Source: Saccharum officinarum (Eukaryota; Streptophyta; Magnoliopsida; Poales; Poaceae). Taken from it: a DNA stretch of 64,000 nt. A program made the position numbers and the translations under genes. The stretch covers positions 12,240,346 through 12,304,345 of the forward strand of contig CM036215.1 in assembly GCA_020631735.1 (NCBI GenBank), read 5' to 3'. Position 1 is the stretch's first letter. Each line of letters starts with the position of its first letter. The notes beneath the pieces are model-generated. The model did not search any database and was not told the DNA's origin. It saw only the letters and a list, made by a program, of their open reading frames with translations. This document shows, piece after piece, positions 45,088-57,705 of the stretch.

Positions 45088-47076
45088 ATGGCTAACAAGA
45101 CTATGTGAGAATTCTCTGCTCCAAGCACCGAGAACATCCACACTGGACCAGAACTCGACACCAATGATTTAGAATTTGAGCTCAAGCCAAGCCTCATCCA
45201 CATGGTACAAGCTACACCATTCAGTGGGAAGGCGCATGAAGATGCAAGTGCACATCTGCAGGATTTCCTAAAGATTGGAAGTATAATCATCATCAAGGAC
45301 GTTGCTCAAGACATCATACTACTCTGTTTGTTCCCATTCTCACTCTTGAGAAGAGCGAAGCAGTGGTTCTATGCCAATAAAGAAGACATCAACACATGGG
45401 CGAAGTGTTCAAAGGCCTTTCTAGAAAAGTTCTTCTCAGTAGGCAAAACCAATGCCTTAAGAGGAAAGATTACTAATTTTCAACAGCAGAAGGGAGAAAC
45501 CATTCCATAAGCCTAGGAACGTTACCAAGAATACATCTCAGATTGCCCTCATCATGGAAAGGAGTTATGGTTGCTCATGCAAAGCTTTTATAATGGATTA
45601 AGTCAGAAATCTTGTGAACAACTAGATGCAACTGCTGGAGGATCATTTATGTCACTCACTGCTGGAAAAGCTAAAATTCTTGTGGAAAAGATAGCAGAAA
45701 ATCAAAGGTGGCCATTAGGCAATATTCAATCATGCCACCAGAGTGAGGAGGCACTAGAGGAATTATGTGGACTATCAACCAAGCTGGACGTATTGCTAAA
45801 TTGGCTTGACGAGAGAGCTAAGTACAAGGAAGATCAAAGAGCCATTGAAAATGCTTATAAACAAGACACAAGTCTCGCCGTCAACAATTCAGTTCCACCA
45901 CAACAAGGATGGAGTCAACAGCAAGGTAAGTACCAAGGTAATTATTACAATTCTTCCAATACTGAATTACCACCTTTAAGAGAATTAATTTCAGAACAAG
46001 CTAGAATTAATGATAATTTATCCAATAAGATTGCTTCTAATGATAAAATTTTGGAGATTATAAATGCTAAAATGGATACTTTTTCTTCTGCCATAAAAGA
46101 ACAACTTAATTTTAATAAAAAGATAGACATACAAATAGCACGGTTGTCTTCTGCGCTGCTTGTTTCCACTAACCCTAAGCAGGTAAATAAGATAACTACA
46201 AGAGGTGGCAAGTCTACACAGGACCCCCCATATCCAAAAGGGTCTAAAAGGACGAAAGCAGTACTAGTGATACTGGAAGAAGATGAAGTTGAAGATGTCA
46301 CTCCACAAGAACCACAAGAAATGAGACAAGATTTCCACGACACCAATTTCATACCATTCCCATGCAGAAGACAAAGAGCTCACACTCATATGGATGAGCA
46401 GTTTGGTAAGTTTGTAGAGGCCACTCAGAAATTATATATCAACATACCTCTGTTGGATGCCATACAGGTCCCTACCTATGCGAAGTATATCAGAGATATC
46501 TTGAACAAGAAGAGGCCACTGCCCACCACTGAGGTGATCAAGCTGACAGGAGAATGTAGTGAGGCCATCCTTAATACATCACCAACCAAGAAGAAGGATC
46601 TAGGATGCCCCACTATTGATTGCTCGATTGGAAGTCAACATTTTGATAATGCACTATGTGACCTTGGAGCAAGTGTCAGTGTGATGCCCAAATCAGTCTT
46701 CGACAAGCTCACTTATTCAACATTAGAGCCAACATCAATGTGTCTATAGCTGGCCGACAAGTCGATCCGCTACCCGATAGGAATTGCTGAGAACATTCCA
46801 GTGAAGATAAGAGAATTCTTTGTGCCAGTAGACTTTGTGGTACTAGACATGCAACCGGACTCAATAGTGTCACTCATCCTGGGGAGACCCTTTTTGAGCA
46901 CAGCCAATGCTCACATTGATGTCGGAGAAGGAGAAATCAAGTTCAACACAAATTGAAAGGAAGAACGGTTTGCTTTTAAGCCAAGACCGGAGCTCACTGC
47001 AAATATGGTATTACAAGAGAAAGATCAATCATCAAAACCACCATCTCTGGGACCAGAGAATGCATCCAAAGATTAA
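45088..47076 (+). pseudogene. E2 gag and protease
   Basis: One frame of 663 codons without frameshift has in-frame stops at 45106, 45508, 45514, 46747 and 46954. The gag core reads LLCLFPFSLLRRAKQWFYA and CPHHGKELWLLMQSFYNGL. A Gln/Asn-rich linker and coiled-coil-like stretch follow. The zinc knuckle found in E1 is absent. The protease has an intact DLGASVSVMPK active site at codon 525 and ILGRPF at about 597. There is one protease-like domain, not two. RT, RNase H and integrase are missing, so particle formation would need a helper for replication. The start 45088 (ATGGCTAAC) matches an internal Met of the E1 frame; an earlier start is possible because the upstream part is unclear. Confidence 0.85.
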
Positions 47077-47759
47077 ACAAATTGGAAGTCCGGTTTGGTG
47101 GACTCAAAATTCTGAACCTCGCCGGAAGGTAAATCGGTATTTACCCACGTTTACTTTTTGCATCAAATTTTTACTTTGGCATTTTTCCTTGCATTAGAAA
47201 AATAAAATAAACATTTTCATCATGACATAGTAAAAATTTAGGTCCTACGTAAATAATTTTTATGGAATTACCGCCATAAGGAATATTTACCGTGGAGGCA
47301 TAAAAATGAAAACAAAAATCACCGTTCATCTCCTTATTTTTCATAGTTACATAAAAGTAAATTTTATATGGCATATGCATGAATTATTTTTAATTTCATC
47401 TAGGCGCAGATTCTATGGTTGGGACCCACATGTCATAACCTTACTCATCTTTTAATATGTTCCATTCATTTAATATCTTGCACCCGATGCTCCACTCAAC
47501 CTCCACATGAATTGGTACGATGCTTAGAATAAATTTTTTTTTGCAAAAAATTGGCAGGAAGGAGAGCAACTAGGTGGGGCCCATTGGGTAGGTCGGCTGA
47601 CCTGGTCCTCTGGTCGACCGACCTGGCCTCTCCCCTCTCCTATAAATACACCCCACCAGCTCCTTCACACTCCATACCACTCCTCACATCATCCCCTGCC
47701 TCTAGAAGCTCGAGTTGCTGAAATTCGTGATCTTGAGTAAAAGTTAGAGTTGAAGTAAG
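47077..47759 (+). other. E2 noncoding region before the E3 insertion
   Basis: AT-rich sequence after the gag-protease frame resembles 10375-10600 of E1 (CTCGCCGGAAGGTAAAT, TTTACTTTTTGCAT). Near 47585-47650 it contains GGTCGGCTGACC, GGTCGACCGACC and a TATAAATACACC box. The last five bases, GTAAG (47755-47759), are the E3 target site. Confidence 0.55.
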
Positions 47760-50606
47760 TGTAACACCCTAAATTTTGCATCATTTTAAAAATAGGAAAA
47801 TTTGATTTATTTACACAAAATTGTGAGCATTTTAACTTAGAGGAATAATAATTTTCAAAAAAAATCAACTATAAGGTTAGATACATGCTTGTGCATACAT
47901 GCCGCTGCATATTTTTATTTGTGTTGATTGGTTTTTATTTCAAGAAGAAAATGATTTCAAAAACTATTTGAAAATGGCTTTAGAATATTAGAAAAGAAAA
48001 AATAGAAAATCTTTTTCTCCTCTCATCTCTGGCTTTTGGCCCGCTCGGCTGAAGCCGTTGGACCAGCTCTTCCTTGGCCCAAGCAAGCCAACGCAGCCGG
48101 CCCCTTCTCCATTCACTTGCGCCGCGCAACGGCCCGGCCTAGCTAACAAGCCACAAGCCTGCCTTGCCCTTCTTCTCTCTTGTCTCGCTGCCACCCCGGG
48201 CCCGCTTGTCGGCATCGTCATCCTCCTCCCGCTCGTAACCGAGTCGGACACACGTCGATGGAGTTCGCCTCCATCCCGATTCCCCGCCTGGCTTGGACCG
48301 CACGTCGAGCCTCCTCATAAATAGCCACGGGCTCTGCCGCCTCTCTACCCAACCCTAACCCAAAGCCACCACCCTCGAGACGAGCAAGCCGTCGCAAACC
48401 TAGCAGCCGCCGCTTAAGCTCGGAAGCAACTCGACGAACTCGTCGATTTGGCCACCTCCGTAAGCTACCGAAGAGTTTCGGGTCGCTTTTTTGAAGTCGC
48501 CAAGCTCTTTTCCCCTTCAATTTTTACTTTGGTTGCTTATTTGGCCTTGTTGCCGTGCACAGTACATTGCCGTCCGCCATTGGAAGCCACGCGTCGTCCT
48601 CCGTCCGTCTCCGACCCCGTTTTCATCACCCATGAGTTCGCTATAGTCTCCTCTAGCTCCCTGTGCGATCCGCTTGTCAATTCATGCACCGTAGCGCCTA
48701 ATTGCTCAACGCCGACGAGCAATTGCTCGCCGCCGACCGTTCTGCCGCCGTGGGGTTACTGTTGGTGGCCGGATTCCTCTTCTCTCATCCTCGCCATCTA
48801 ATCTCGTCCATCCAATTCAAATCGAACGGCTAATATTAGTCGATACCCTTTTGGCTATCAGTTTTCTAAAAGAGCCCCTCTGTTTTTCTATAATCGAACC
48901 CGCAGTCCATAAGCGTAAAACCGGATTACGCTTTATTCTTTTGAAAACGTAAATTTAGTTGGTTTAATTGAAAATACGTTTTTAATATTTAAAGGATTTA
49001 TTTCAATCTTACTTTGCTTATAAAATCTCCGTTTTAACTCCGATTTGACCCGTTCAAGTTGCGTTAGGTTCGTAATTTCATATTCTACATGTTAGTGCTA
49101 CTGTTTAGTAGGTTTTCAACTTTTAAATTTTGAGATTAGATTTAATCTATTACTTTAATAAAGTAAATCTTGTTTAAATCATAACTTTTCCGTTTTAGCT
49201 CCAATTTACGTGCAATTCACGTCTGTGTGATCCTAGTGAGATGTAGATTCGTTTTACAAACTTTTCATTTTATTTTACTACTATTGGTGTACTGTTATAA
49301 TTGTAGCTTTGTTTGCTTTGCATGATTGCTCTTAGATGATTGTTGTTGGTGTGTTAATCGAGAATAAACGGTGAGCAGTTCGTTGGTGATCAAGAGTACT
49401 ATTACGAACTAGATCAACAGGATCAGCTAGATCAAGGCAAGTATAGCATAGGATTATCCTTGTTACCTATTCACTTTAATTCACTTAATTCATTATGCAT
49501 GTGTCTCCTTGTTAAGGATGCCTTAGTATTGATCTTGTTTCTTGAATCCAATGGTTATAGCATTGGATAGTTGCTAGTGCTCACATAAACAATGATCTTA
49601 TAATTTAACTAATGATATATGCAATAACACTAAAAGATGATTTTTAGCAACAGGGAACAAGAGGGCTAGAGTTTTCTCTAGATTCCTCTCCATAAGGACT
49701 TATATGTAAGCGAACATCCGGGACTTACAGTACAGCTGTGAGGGCTACATGGCTCTGGCTTTAGTCATATAAGAGGACCTTTTCTAGCTTTTTAGTGGTT
49801 ACCTTTATGGCGCAAGAGGGTGTGTTCCGGGTCAGGTGTAGTGCGGCTTCTGTCCTTATGAGTATAGGTTGCGTGTCATTGTGCCATACGGAAGGGGAGC
49901 TCTACATTTGCAGGGCACAGAAACCTAGCGGGCCTAACTTGTTAGACGAACCTTGGAAAGACTTCATAGTGAAACTTAACTGTCCAATGGGGAGTCATGA
50001 CCTCAGACTTTTGGGAATCACGACTCACAGTGAAAGTGTACAACCTCTGCAGAGTGTAAAACTAGTATATCAGCCGTGCTCACGGACACGAGCGGCCTTG
50101 GACCCTTACGGAATAGAGATCACTATTAATTTACTTGTTTTTGCTATTCATTATTCTCTTTACATGATCATGTGTTTATTATGGGAACATCACCAATTTG
50201 TTGCTACTCAATTGCTTAAAATATGACCAACTAAAAGCTACATGCAGTTAAACCTGTGTCATGTCTCTTGAGCCTCATGAACCCCATGTTATGCTTGTTG
50301 AGTTCGACATGGACTCACCCTTGCTATTTCCCCCACGTCTTAGGAAGGGTCCCATACTGCTAGATCCTGGAATTGTTAGGCTTGTGATCAACCAATCAGT
50401 TTGATCCTGGAGTGAAGGTTACACCCGGTGTTCGAAGTTGTCTTGCCGCTGTGTTGCTCTCTAAGGTTATATCTTATACTATTGCGTTATGTTTAATAAG
50501 CATTTGTCTTTTGATATTACACTTATCTGTAGCTATATGTGAGATTTGACCTCTTTATTTCACATATAGTGTATATCTAGTTTTGTCCTTAAAACTGGGT
50601 GTGACA
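47760..50606 (+). mobile_element. E3 5' LTR
   Basis: 2847 bp, TGTAACACCC to GTGTGACA. TATA-like TCATAAATAG is near 48314. Several open frames on both strands in the GC-rich part (48000-48800) recur in the 3' LTR but have no domain and lie across the promoter region. Confidence 0.88.
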
Positions 50607-50609
50607 GAG

Positions 50610-50621
50610 TGGTATCAAAGC
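50610..50621 (+). promoter_or_regulatory. E3 primer binding site (tRNA-Met type)
   Basis: TGGTATCAAAGC lies three bases after the LTR end. It is one mismatch from TGGTATCAGAGC, the complement of the initiator tRNA-Met 3' end. Confidence 0.85.
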
Positions 50622-50798
50622 AATGCTGAATGTAGGACGCAAGACTAGTTAGAACTGGACGTTTAGCATGTTTCCCTCCTTGCCTAGTTCTTGCTTTCTC
50701 TTTAACCTTGTTATTTTCTAAAATTCATAGTCCATTTGGCCTTTGCTCTGTTACAAAATTTTGTCTCCATTCTAACTCTTCTTTCTCTGTCTAAATAG

Positions 50799-51548
50799 AT
50801 GGTTCGCAATGAGAAAATCACTAGCGTCAGGTTTAAAAGGCCATGCCTCACTCAAGGGATGATGGGACCACGGGAAGCTCTGTCTGCTGTATCTGAGTCT
50901 CAACACACGGGTTGGCGAAAGGAGTATCACACTACGACCTTTAGCGGCGAATCCTTCTTCCACCCTCGACTTATGCGTATATTGCATGACCACTACTTTG
51001 ATCAACAACCCAAGGTGGAATACAAGTGCACTAGGTGGATTCATCCCAAGTATGAGAGCCGTTGGAACACAGAAGTACACATCACAAGATGGAATCAGTT
51101 TACTGGTTCACGTGCGGTGGAATCCATTCACTCCTCTCCTGTTGATCGCTTTGATATGCATGCAAGTATATCTGATGCTGCCCATCAAGCTCTTTTGGCA
51201 TATCGTGGAAAACACTATGAAGAGATGAAGGATGACAAGCAAAAATATCTTCCTCGTCGCCCACCAAGGAGTTTGCAATCTGTGATGGCTGACCCTTCTT
51301 CAGAGCCAAGTGAACAACTAAGGGAGATGGCCTGGACTATTCAAGTATTGCATCAAAAGTTGGAAGACAGTCAACTGGAGTTGGCAGAAGTAAGGCAACA
51401 CTATGAGGAGGCCCTTGATGAGATTGATGATTGGAGAAGTCGTGCTGGACTACCTAAGATCAATGAAGTGGAAGACGTATCTCGTTCATCTCCACGTAAG
51501 AGATGCTACCCCAGATGCCGCTGCAGTCACACCATCCTTAAGAAATAG
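50799..51548 (+). CDS. E3-carried ORF of unknown function, 249 codons
   Basis: An intact frame sits where gag would be, about 180 bases after the PBS. The bases before the ATG (TTCTTTCTCTGTCTAAATAG) look like a splice acceptor. The middle contains RWIHPKYESRWNTEVHITRW and AVESIHSSPVDRFDMHASIS. Residues about 165-215 form a likely coiled coil (LREMAWTIQVLHQKLEDSQL, then ELAEVRQHYEEALDEIDDW). The C-terminus is basic (SSPRKRCYPRCR). It shows no gag core, zinc knuckle, protease or membrane segment. It is the only long unbroken ORF in E3. It could be an element-specific protein kept in nonautonomous Tekay relatives, or a captured host gene. Confidence 0.6.
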   Translation: MVRNEKITSVRFKRPCLTQGMMGPREALSAVSESQHTGWRKEYHTTTFSGESFFHPRLMRILHDHYFDQQPKVEYKCTRWIHPKYESRWNTEVHITRWNQFTGSRAVESIHSSPVDRFDMHASISDAAHQALLAYRGKHYEEMKDDKQKYLPRRPPRSLQSVMADPSSEPSEQLREMAWTIQVLHQKLEDSQLELAEVRQHYEEALDEIDDWRSRAGLPKINEVEDVSRSSPRKRCYPRCRCSHTILKK

Positions 51549-52760
51549 GAGTTGTGTCCCCTTGTGTAATAAAATGTTAGTGACGAAATATGAGTCTTAT
51601 CGAGTTTTGTGGTGTCGTGTGAACTCTTGTGTGACAAGTTGAGTTATTATTATGCTTAAGTGTGATTTGGTTTTTCTTTGTAATGAGTGCTGGAGCTTTG
51701 TGGGCATGTCTACAAAAGTTCCCTAGTTAGAGATATTAAGTATGAGTGTGATAAATAAATAGTTGGGTTGGATTATCTTGTTCTCTCGATTCTGCTTTCT
51801 TTGGAGCAGTCTGCCTTTTCTGTTATGCTCAGAAATATCTTATAAACGAAAATTCATGAAATTTTTACGGGAATAACTGGACTTAAGCACCTTTCCAATG
51901 CCGTGGGAATCACCTTTTTATCTGATCTGGTTCGAGAGATATAACTGTTACAAGTTGAAGTTACTGCACAGTCTGGAAATCTGGAACAGATTCTGTTGCA
52001 CACTGTTTTAGACCAAGTTGACTGCAGAATCTGGAGGAGTGTTCTATAATAAAGTTGTAGGGAATTTTATAAGCTTTCCAACGGTATAAATTACAACTTC
52101 ATTGGATTTACAAAACGAGAGTTATAGCTGTTTTACTGCACTGCTGATTTTCTGCTCGCGAGAAATTTCAGATTTCTTGTTCTTACCCATACACAAGAGT
52201 ATCATTGGGATGATAGAATGCCTTGAAGCTAGTTAGCTCATCTAGAATGAGGTGCAAGATACCCTTTTGGTGTCCCTTAGTTTAATTTTTCTAAGGGGGT
52301 AGCCAAAATAAAGAAGGTTTAGTGTGTTTTAGTGCCTCACTTGGAAGTATTGGTTAATCCCCATGATTGAGATGTCACTCTCAAACACAAGTGTCCTCTA
52401 CTCGAGGTTGATAATTTGGATCATATATGGAGAGCTTGGGTAATTATTAGGATTGGTCTTCACTTTGAGATGTTGGGAGTTCAACCTTCAACATACCTAA
52501 GGTTAAATGGCATGGATAACGTAGGAAGGCGATGCTGAAAATCTATAGTTGGTTGTACAGAGACTTAGGAAACTTCATTGCTACACCAAGCATGGCTAGT
52601 AGAGGAAACTTTTGGTTTGGATAGACTGTCTTAACGATGGAAATACGGAGGAGAACACAAGAATTGATGCGTTGAGTTAGAACCTCAAGGATGCATGTGT
52701 GACTTAGAGTTACTTTGGGATAGTGTGGGTTTATTAGAGGATCATTGGAGGTATTACAAT
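51549..52760 (+). other. E3 internal region without recognised coding sequence
   Basis: Where gag, protease and RT would lie there is only AT-rich sequence with no matching motif. The part at 51780-52200 repeats CTGCACAGTCTGG/CTGCAGAATCTGG and GAGAGATATAACTG/CGAGAGTTATAGCTG type phrases. No RT YVDD or protease DTG/DSG motif was found in any frame. Confidence 0.5.
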
Positions 52761-52769
52761 GATGGACAA

Positions 52770-54616
52770 ACATCCCGTCAAGACTTGGGATGTGCTCTAT
52801 GCAAGAAAAGAGGTAGCTTATGCATTAAGTCAACTAAGTGAGTTGGACCACCTGACACATGATATGGAGATATCCACCGTGGAACATGATATGCTCTCTT
52901 CTTGGACATAAGAGAGATATCTACATGGAATGTTAGAGTCTAGAAGGTATTTACACTAAGTTGGGGTTGAGTTGGTGACGTTATCATTGGATTTGAGTTG
53001 ATTAAGACATGGAAGGTGCTATCATTTGGATAAGCAAAGTAAGAGTCATTGTCAATGCCCTTAGCAAGGGAGAGTTATGCTAAGAAGATTTGGACGACAC
53101 CAGGGACTAAGCATTGTTCTTAAGCGTTTAACAACTTAACCTGGACATGAATGGACATATGTTTTTAAGACTAGTGATAGAGCCTATATTGGAGCAAGAG
53201 ATATGCAAGGGTCAGCTGATAGATGACAAAATAAAGAAGATAGTTGAGAATATACCGAAAGGTAAGGCACCTAGATTCCGTTTGGATGCTAAAGGAACTC
53301 TATGGTTTTGGAAATGATTATGTGTGCCTGAGGACAAAGCTATAAGAGAAGCAATTCTACGTGAAGCTCATGAGTCCGCTTACTCTATTCATCCTAGAAG
53401 TACCAAGATGTATATGGATTTGAAAGAGAAGTATTGGTGGTATGGGTTAAAAAGAGATGTTGCAGAGTATGTTGCACTATGTGATACGTGTCAGAGGGTT
53501 AAGGCTGAACATTAGAGGCCTGCAGGATTGTTGCAACCGATGCAGATACCTGAGTGGAAGTGGGAAGAAGTTGGTATGGACTTCATAGTAGGGTTACCAC
53601 GCACTCAGAGAGGTTTTGATTCAATATGGGTGATAGTGGATCGTTTGACTAAAGTTGCTCACTTTATACCGGTCAGAACAACGTATTCTAGTGCCAAGTT
53701 GGCCGAACTGTATTTGGAAAGGATAGTAAGTTTGCACGGAGTTCCAAAGAAGATAGTGTCAGATCGAGGTACTCAATTCACATCATATTACTGGCAGAAA
53801 GTACAAGAGTCATTAGGTACTAAGTTGAATTTTAGCACAGCATATCATCCTCAGACGGATGGGCAAACTGAAAGGATTAATCAGATATTGGAAGACATGT
53901 TGCGAGCTTGTGCTTTGCAGTATGGTACTAGTTGGGATAAGAGTTTGCCATATGCAGAGTTTTCCTACAATAATAGTTATCAGAAAAGTCTACAGATGGC
54001 ACCTTTTTGAAGCTCTGTATGGTCGGAAGTGTAGAACTCTGTTGTTCTGGAATCAGACTGAAGAAAGTCAAGTGTTCGGTCCCGATGTGCTTAAGAATGC
54101 TGAGAAACAAGTAAGAATGATTAGAAACAATTTGAAAGCAGCACAGTCACGATAGAAAAGTTATGCCGATACTCGACGGAGAGAATTGACTTTTGAAGTA
54201 GGAGATTATGTCTACCTAAAAGTGTCACCTATGAGGGTGTGAAAAGGTTCAACCAGAAAGGAAAGTTAGCACCGAGGTATGTCGGTCCTTTTAAGATCTT
54301 AGAGGGACGTGGTGAAGTGGCATATCAATTGGAATTGCCTGAGAGCTTAGCAGGTGTGCATGATGTGTTCCATGTGTCTCAGTTAAAGAAATGTTTGTGT
54401 GTACCGTAAGAACAGATACCGTTAGAAGAGCTCACTGTTAAGGAAAATCTCACCTATGAGGAGTACCCAGTAAAGATCTTGGAGACAGCAGAAAGAGTTA
54501 CTAGGAGCCGAGTTATAAAGATGTGTAAAGTTCAGTGGAGCCGGTATTCGGAAGCAGAGGCTACATGGGAAAAAGAGGAGGATTTAAGAAAAGCATACCC
54601 ACAGTTGTTTGAGTAA
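52770..54616 (+). pseudogene. E3 RNase H end, integrase and chromodomain (decayed)
   Basis: From about 52770 short pieces recall RNase H (VAYALSQL, THDME). At 53324-53515 the integrase H2C2 domain reads EAHESAYSIHPRSTKMYMD ... LCDTCQRVKAEH. The core (53528-54008) has its catalytic Asp in VGMDFIVGLP, the second in VSDRGTQF and Glu in GQTERINQ. A C-terminal part follows ([33 protein letters not shown]). The chromodomain (54450-54616) has EEYPVKILETAERV and VQWSRYSEAEATWEKE, and would tether integration to marked chromatin. Breaks: TAG 53513, an extra base in a T run near 54005, TAG at 54153, a lost base near 54236 and TAA near 54407. Confidence 0.88.
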
Positions 54617-54649
54617 GCATCGTCCGAATCTCGGGACGAGATTCATTTT

Positions 54650-54662
54650 AAGGGGGTAAAAT
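54650..54662 (+). promoter_or_regulatory. E3 polypurine tract
   Basis: AAGGGGGTAAAAT lies immediately before the 3' LTR start TGTAACACCC. Confidence 0.8.
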
Positions 54663-57522
54663 TGTAACACCCTAAAATTTGCATCATTTAAAAAATAGGA
54701 GAATTTGATTTATTTACGCAAATTTGTGAGCATTCTAACTTAGAGGAATAATAATTTTCAAAAAAAATAAAAAATAAAATCAACTATAAGGTTAGATACA
54801 TGCTTGTGCATACATGCCGCTGCATATTTTTATTTGTGTTGATTGGTTTTTATTTCAAGAAGAAAATGATTTCAAAAACTATTTGAAAATGGCTTTGGAA
54901 TATTAGAAAAGAAAAAAAATAGAAAATCTTTTTCTCCTCTCATCTCTGGCTTTTGGCCCGCTTGGCTGAAGCCGTTGGCCCAGCTCTTCCTTGGCCCAAG
55001 CAAGCCGACGCAGCCGGCCCCTTCTCCATTCACTTGCGCCGTGCAACGGGCCGGCCCAGCTAACAAGCCACAAGCCTGCCTCGCCCTTCTTCTCTCTTGT
55101 CTCACTGCCACCCCGGGCCCGCTTGTCGGCATCATCATCCTCCTCCCGCTCGTAACCGAGCCAGACACATGTCGATGGAGTCCGCCTCCATCCCGATTCC
55201 CCGCCTGGCTTGGACCGCATGTCGAGCCTCCTCATAAATAGCCGCAGGCTCTGCTGCATCTCTACCCAACCCTAACCCGAAGCCACCACCCTCGAGACGA
55301 GCAAGCCGTCGCAAACCTAGCAGTCGCCGCTCAAGCTCGGAAGCAACTCGACGAACTCGTCGATTTGGCCACCTCCGTAAGCTACCGAAGAGTTTCGGGT
55401 CGCTTTTTCGAAGTCGCCAAGCTCTTTTTCCCTTCAATTTTTACTTTGGTTGCTTATTTGGCCTTGTTGCCGTGCACAGTACATTGCCGTCCGCCATTGG
55501 AAGCCACGCGTCATCCTCCGTCCATCTCTGACCCCGTTTTCGTCACCCGTGAGTTCGCTATAGTCTCCTCTAGCTCCCTGTGCGATCCGCTTGTCAATTC
55601 ATGCACCGTAGCGCCTAATTGCTCAACGCCGACAAGCAATTGCTTGCCGCCGGCCGTTCTGCCGCCGTGGGGTTACTGTTGGTGGCCGGATTCCTCTTCT
55701 CTTATCCTCGCCATCTAATCTCGTCCATACAATTCAAATCGAACGGCTAATATTAGCCGATACCCTTTCGGCTATCGGTTTTCTAAAAGAGCCCCTCTGT
55801 TTTTCTATAATCGAACCCGCAATCCATAAGCGTAAAACCAAATTATGCTTTATTCTTTTGAAAACATAAATTCAGTCGGTTTAATTGAAAATACGTTTTT
55901 AATATTTAAAGGATTTATTTCAATCTTACTTTGCTTATAAATCTTCGTTTTAACTCCGATTTGACCCGTTCAAGTTGCGTTAGATTCGTAATTTCATACT
56001 CTACATGTTAGTGCTACTGTTTAGTAGGTTTTCAACTTTTAAATTTTGAGATTAGATTTAATCTATTACTTTAATAAAGTAAATCTTGTTTAAATTATAA
56101 CTTTTCCGTTTTAGCTTCGATTTACGTGCAATTCGCGTCTGTGTGATCCTAGTGAGATGTAGATTCGTTTTACAAACTTTTCATTTTATTTTACTACTGT
56201 TGGTGTACTGTTATAATTGTAGCTTTGTTTGCTTTGCATGATTGCTCTTGGATGATTGTTGTTGGTGTGTTAATCGAGAATAGACGGTGAGCAGTTCGTT
56301 GGTGATCAAGAGTACTATTACGAACTGGATCAACAGGATCAGCTAGATGAAGGCAAGTATAGCATGGGATTATCCTTGTTACCTATTTACTTTAATTCAC
56401 TTAATTCATTATGCATGTGTCTCCTTGTTAAGGATGCCTTAGTATTGATCTTGTTCCTTGAATCCTATGGTTATAGCATTGGGTAGTTGCTAGTGCTCAC
56501 ATAAACAATGATCTTGTAATTTGACTAATGATATATGCAATAACACTAAAAGATGATTTTTAGCAACAGGGAACAAGAGGGCTAGAGTTTTCTCTAGATT
56601 CCTCTCCATAAGGACTTATCTGTAAGCGAACATTCGGGACTTATAGTACAGCTGTGAGGGCTACATGGCTCTGGCTTTAGTCATATAAGAGGACCTTTTC
56701 TAGCTTGTTAGTGGTTACCTTTATGGTGCAAGAGGGGTGTGTTCTGGGTCGGGTGTAGTGCGGCTTCTGTACTTATGAGTATAGGCTGCATGTCATTGTG
56801 CCAGATGGAAGGGGAGCTCTACATTTACAGGGCACAGAAACCTAGCGGCCCTAACTTGCTAGACGAACCTATGAAAGACTTTATAGTGAAACTTAACTGT
56901 CCAATGGGGAGTCATGACCTCAGACTTTTGGGGATCATGACTCACAGTGAAAGTGTACAACCTCTATAGAGTGTAAAACTGGTATATCAGTCGTGCTCAC
57001 GGACACGAGCGGCCTTGGACCCTTACGGAATAGAGATCACTATTAATTTACTTGTTTTTGCTATTCATTATTCTCTTTACATGATCATGTATTTATTATG
57101 GGAACATGACCAATTTGTTGCTACTCAATTGCTTAAAATATGACCAACTAAAAGCTACATGCAGTTAAACCTGTGTCATGCCTCTTGAGCCTCATGAACC
57201 CCATGTTATGCTTGTTGAGTTCGACATGGACTCACCCTTGCTATTTCCCCACGTCTTAGGAAGGGTCCCAGACTGCTAGATTCTGGAATTGTTAGGCTTG
57301 TGATCAACCAGTCAGTTTGATCCTGGAGTGAAGGTTACACCCGGTGTTCGGAGTTGTCTTGCCACTGTGTTGCTCTCTAAGGTTATATCTTATACTATTG
57401 CGTTATGTTTAATAAGCATTTGTCTTTTGATATTACACTTATCTGCAGCTATATGTGAGATTTGACCTCTTTATTTCACATATAGTGTATATCTGGTTTT
57501 GTCCTTAAAACTGGGTGTGACA
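54663..57522 (+). mobile_element. E3 3' LTR
   Basis: 2860 bp, aligned with the 5' LTR along its whole length with scattered substitutions and a few short indels (for example an extra AAATAAAA near 54770). Followed by the target duplication GTAAG. Confidence 0.88.
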
Positions 57523-57705
57523 GTAAGAAAGTGAATAGTGAGAGAGAGAAGTGTGAAGTGTTGTCAAGATGGAAGTCACTTGAGGGAGTAGAAAAGCAAG
57601 TGAGACTAAAGGTGGAAGTGCTGTCCATTTAGAGATAGAGAACTAAAATTTGTTAGGGGAAGGTGCTTAGTAATTACTAGTGAAAATTGTCAGACGACTA
57701 ACCCC
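57523..57705 (+). other. E2 internal sequence right of E3
   Basis: A purine-rich stretch (GTGAGAGAGAGAAGTGTG and following) belongs to E2 and continues from 47759. The expected PPT and the first about 153 bp of the 3' LTR are missing here. Confidence 0.6.

Larger units (their letters stand above)
47760..57522 (+). mobile_element. E3: Tekay-type chromovirus, internally deleted, nested in E2
   Basis: Starts TGTAACACCC and ends GGGTGTGACA. A perfect 5-bp duplication GTAAG flanks it (47755-47759, 57523-57527). LTRs of 2847 and 2860 bp enclose a tRNA-Met PBS, an unrecognised ORF, decayed RNase H, integrase and chromodomain, and a PPT. Gag, protease and RT are missing. The integrase-chromodomain type and the CGGGACGAGATTCATTTTAA stretch before the PPT fit the Tekay/Del chromoviruses. 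Confidence 0.9.

Noticed and set aside
48058..48801. Open frames in the GC-rich part of the E3 LTR, repeated at 54975-55718
   Set aside because: They occur in both LTRs, overlap on opposite strands and span the promoter; no domain is seen.
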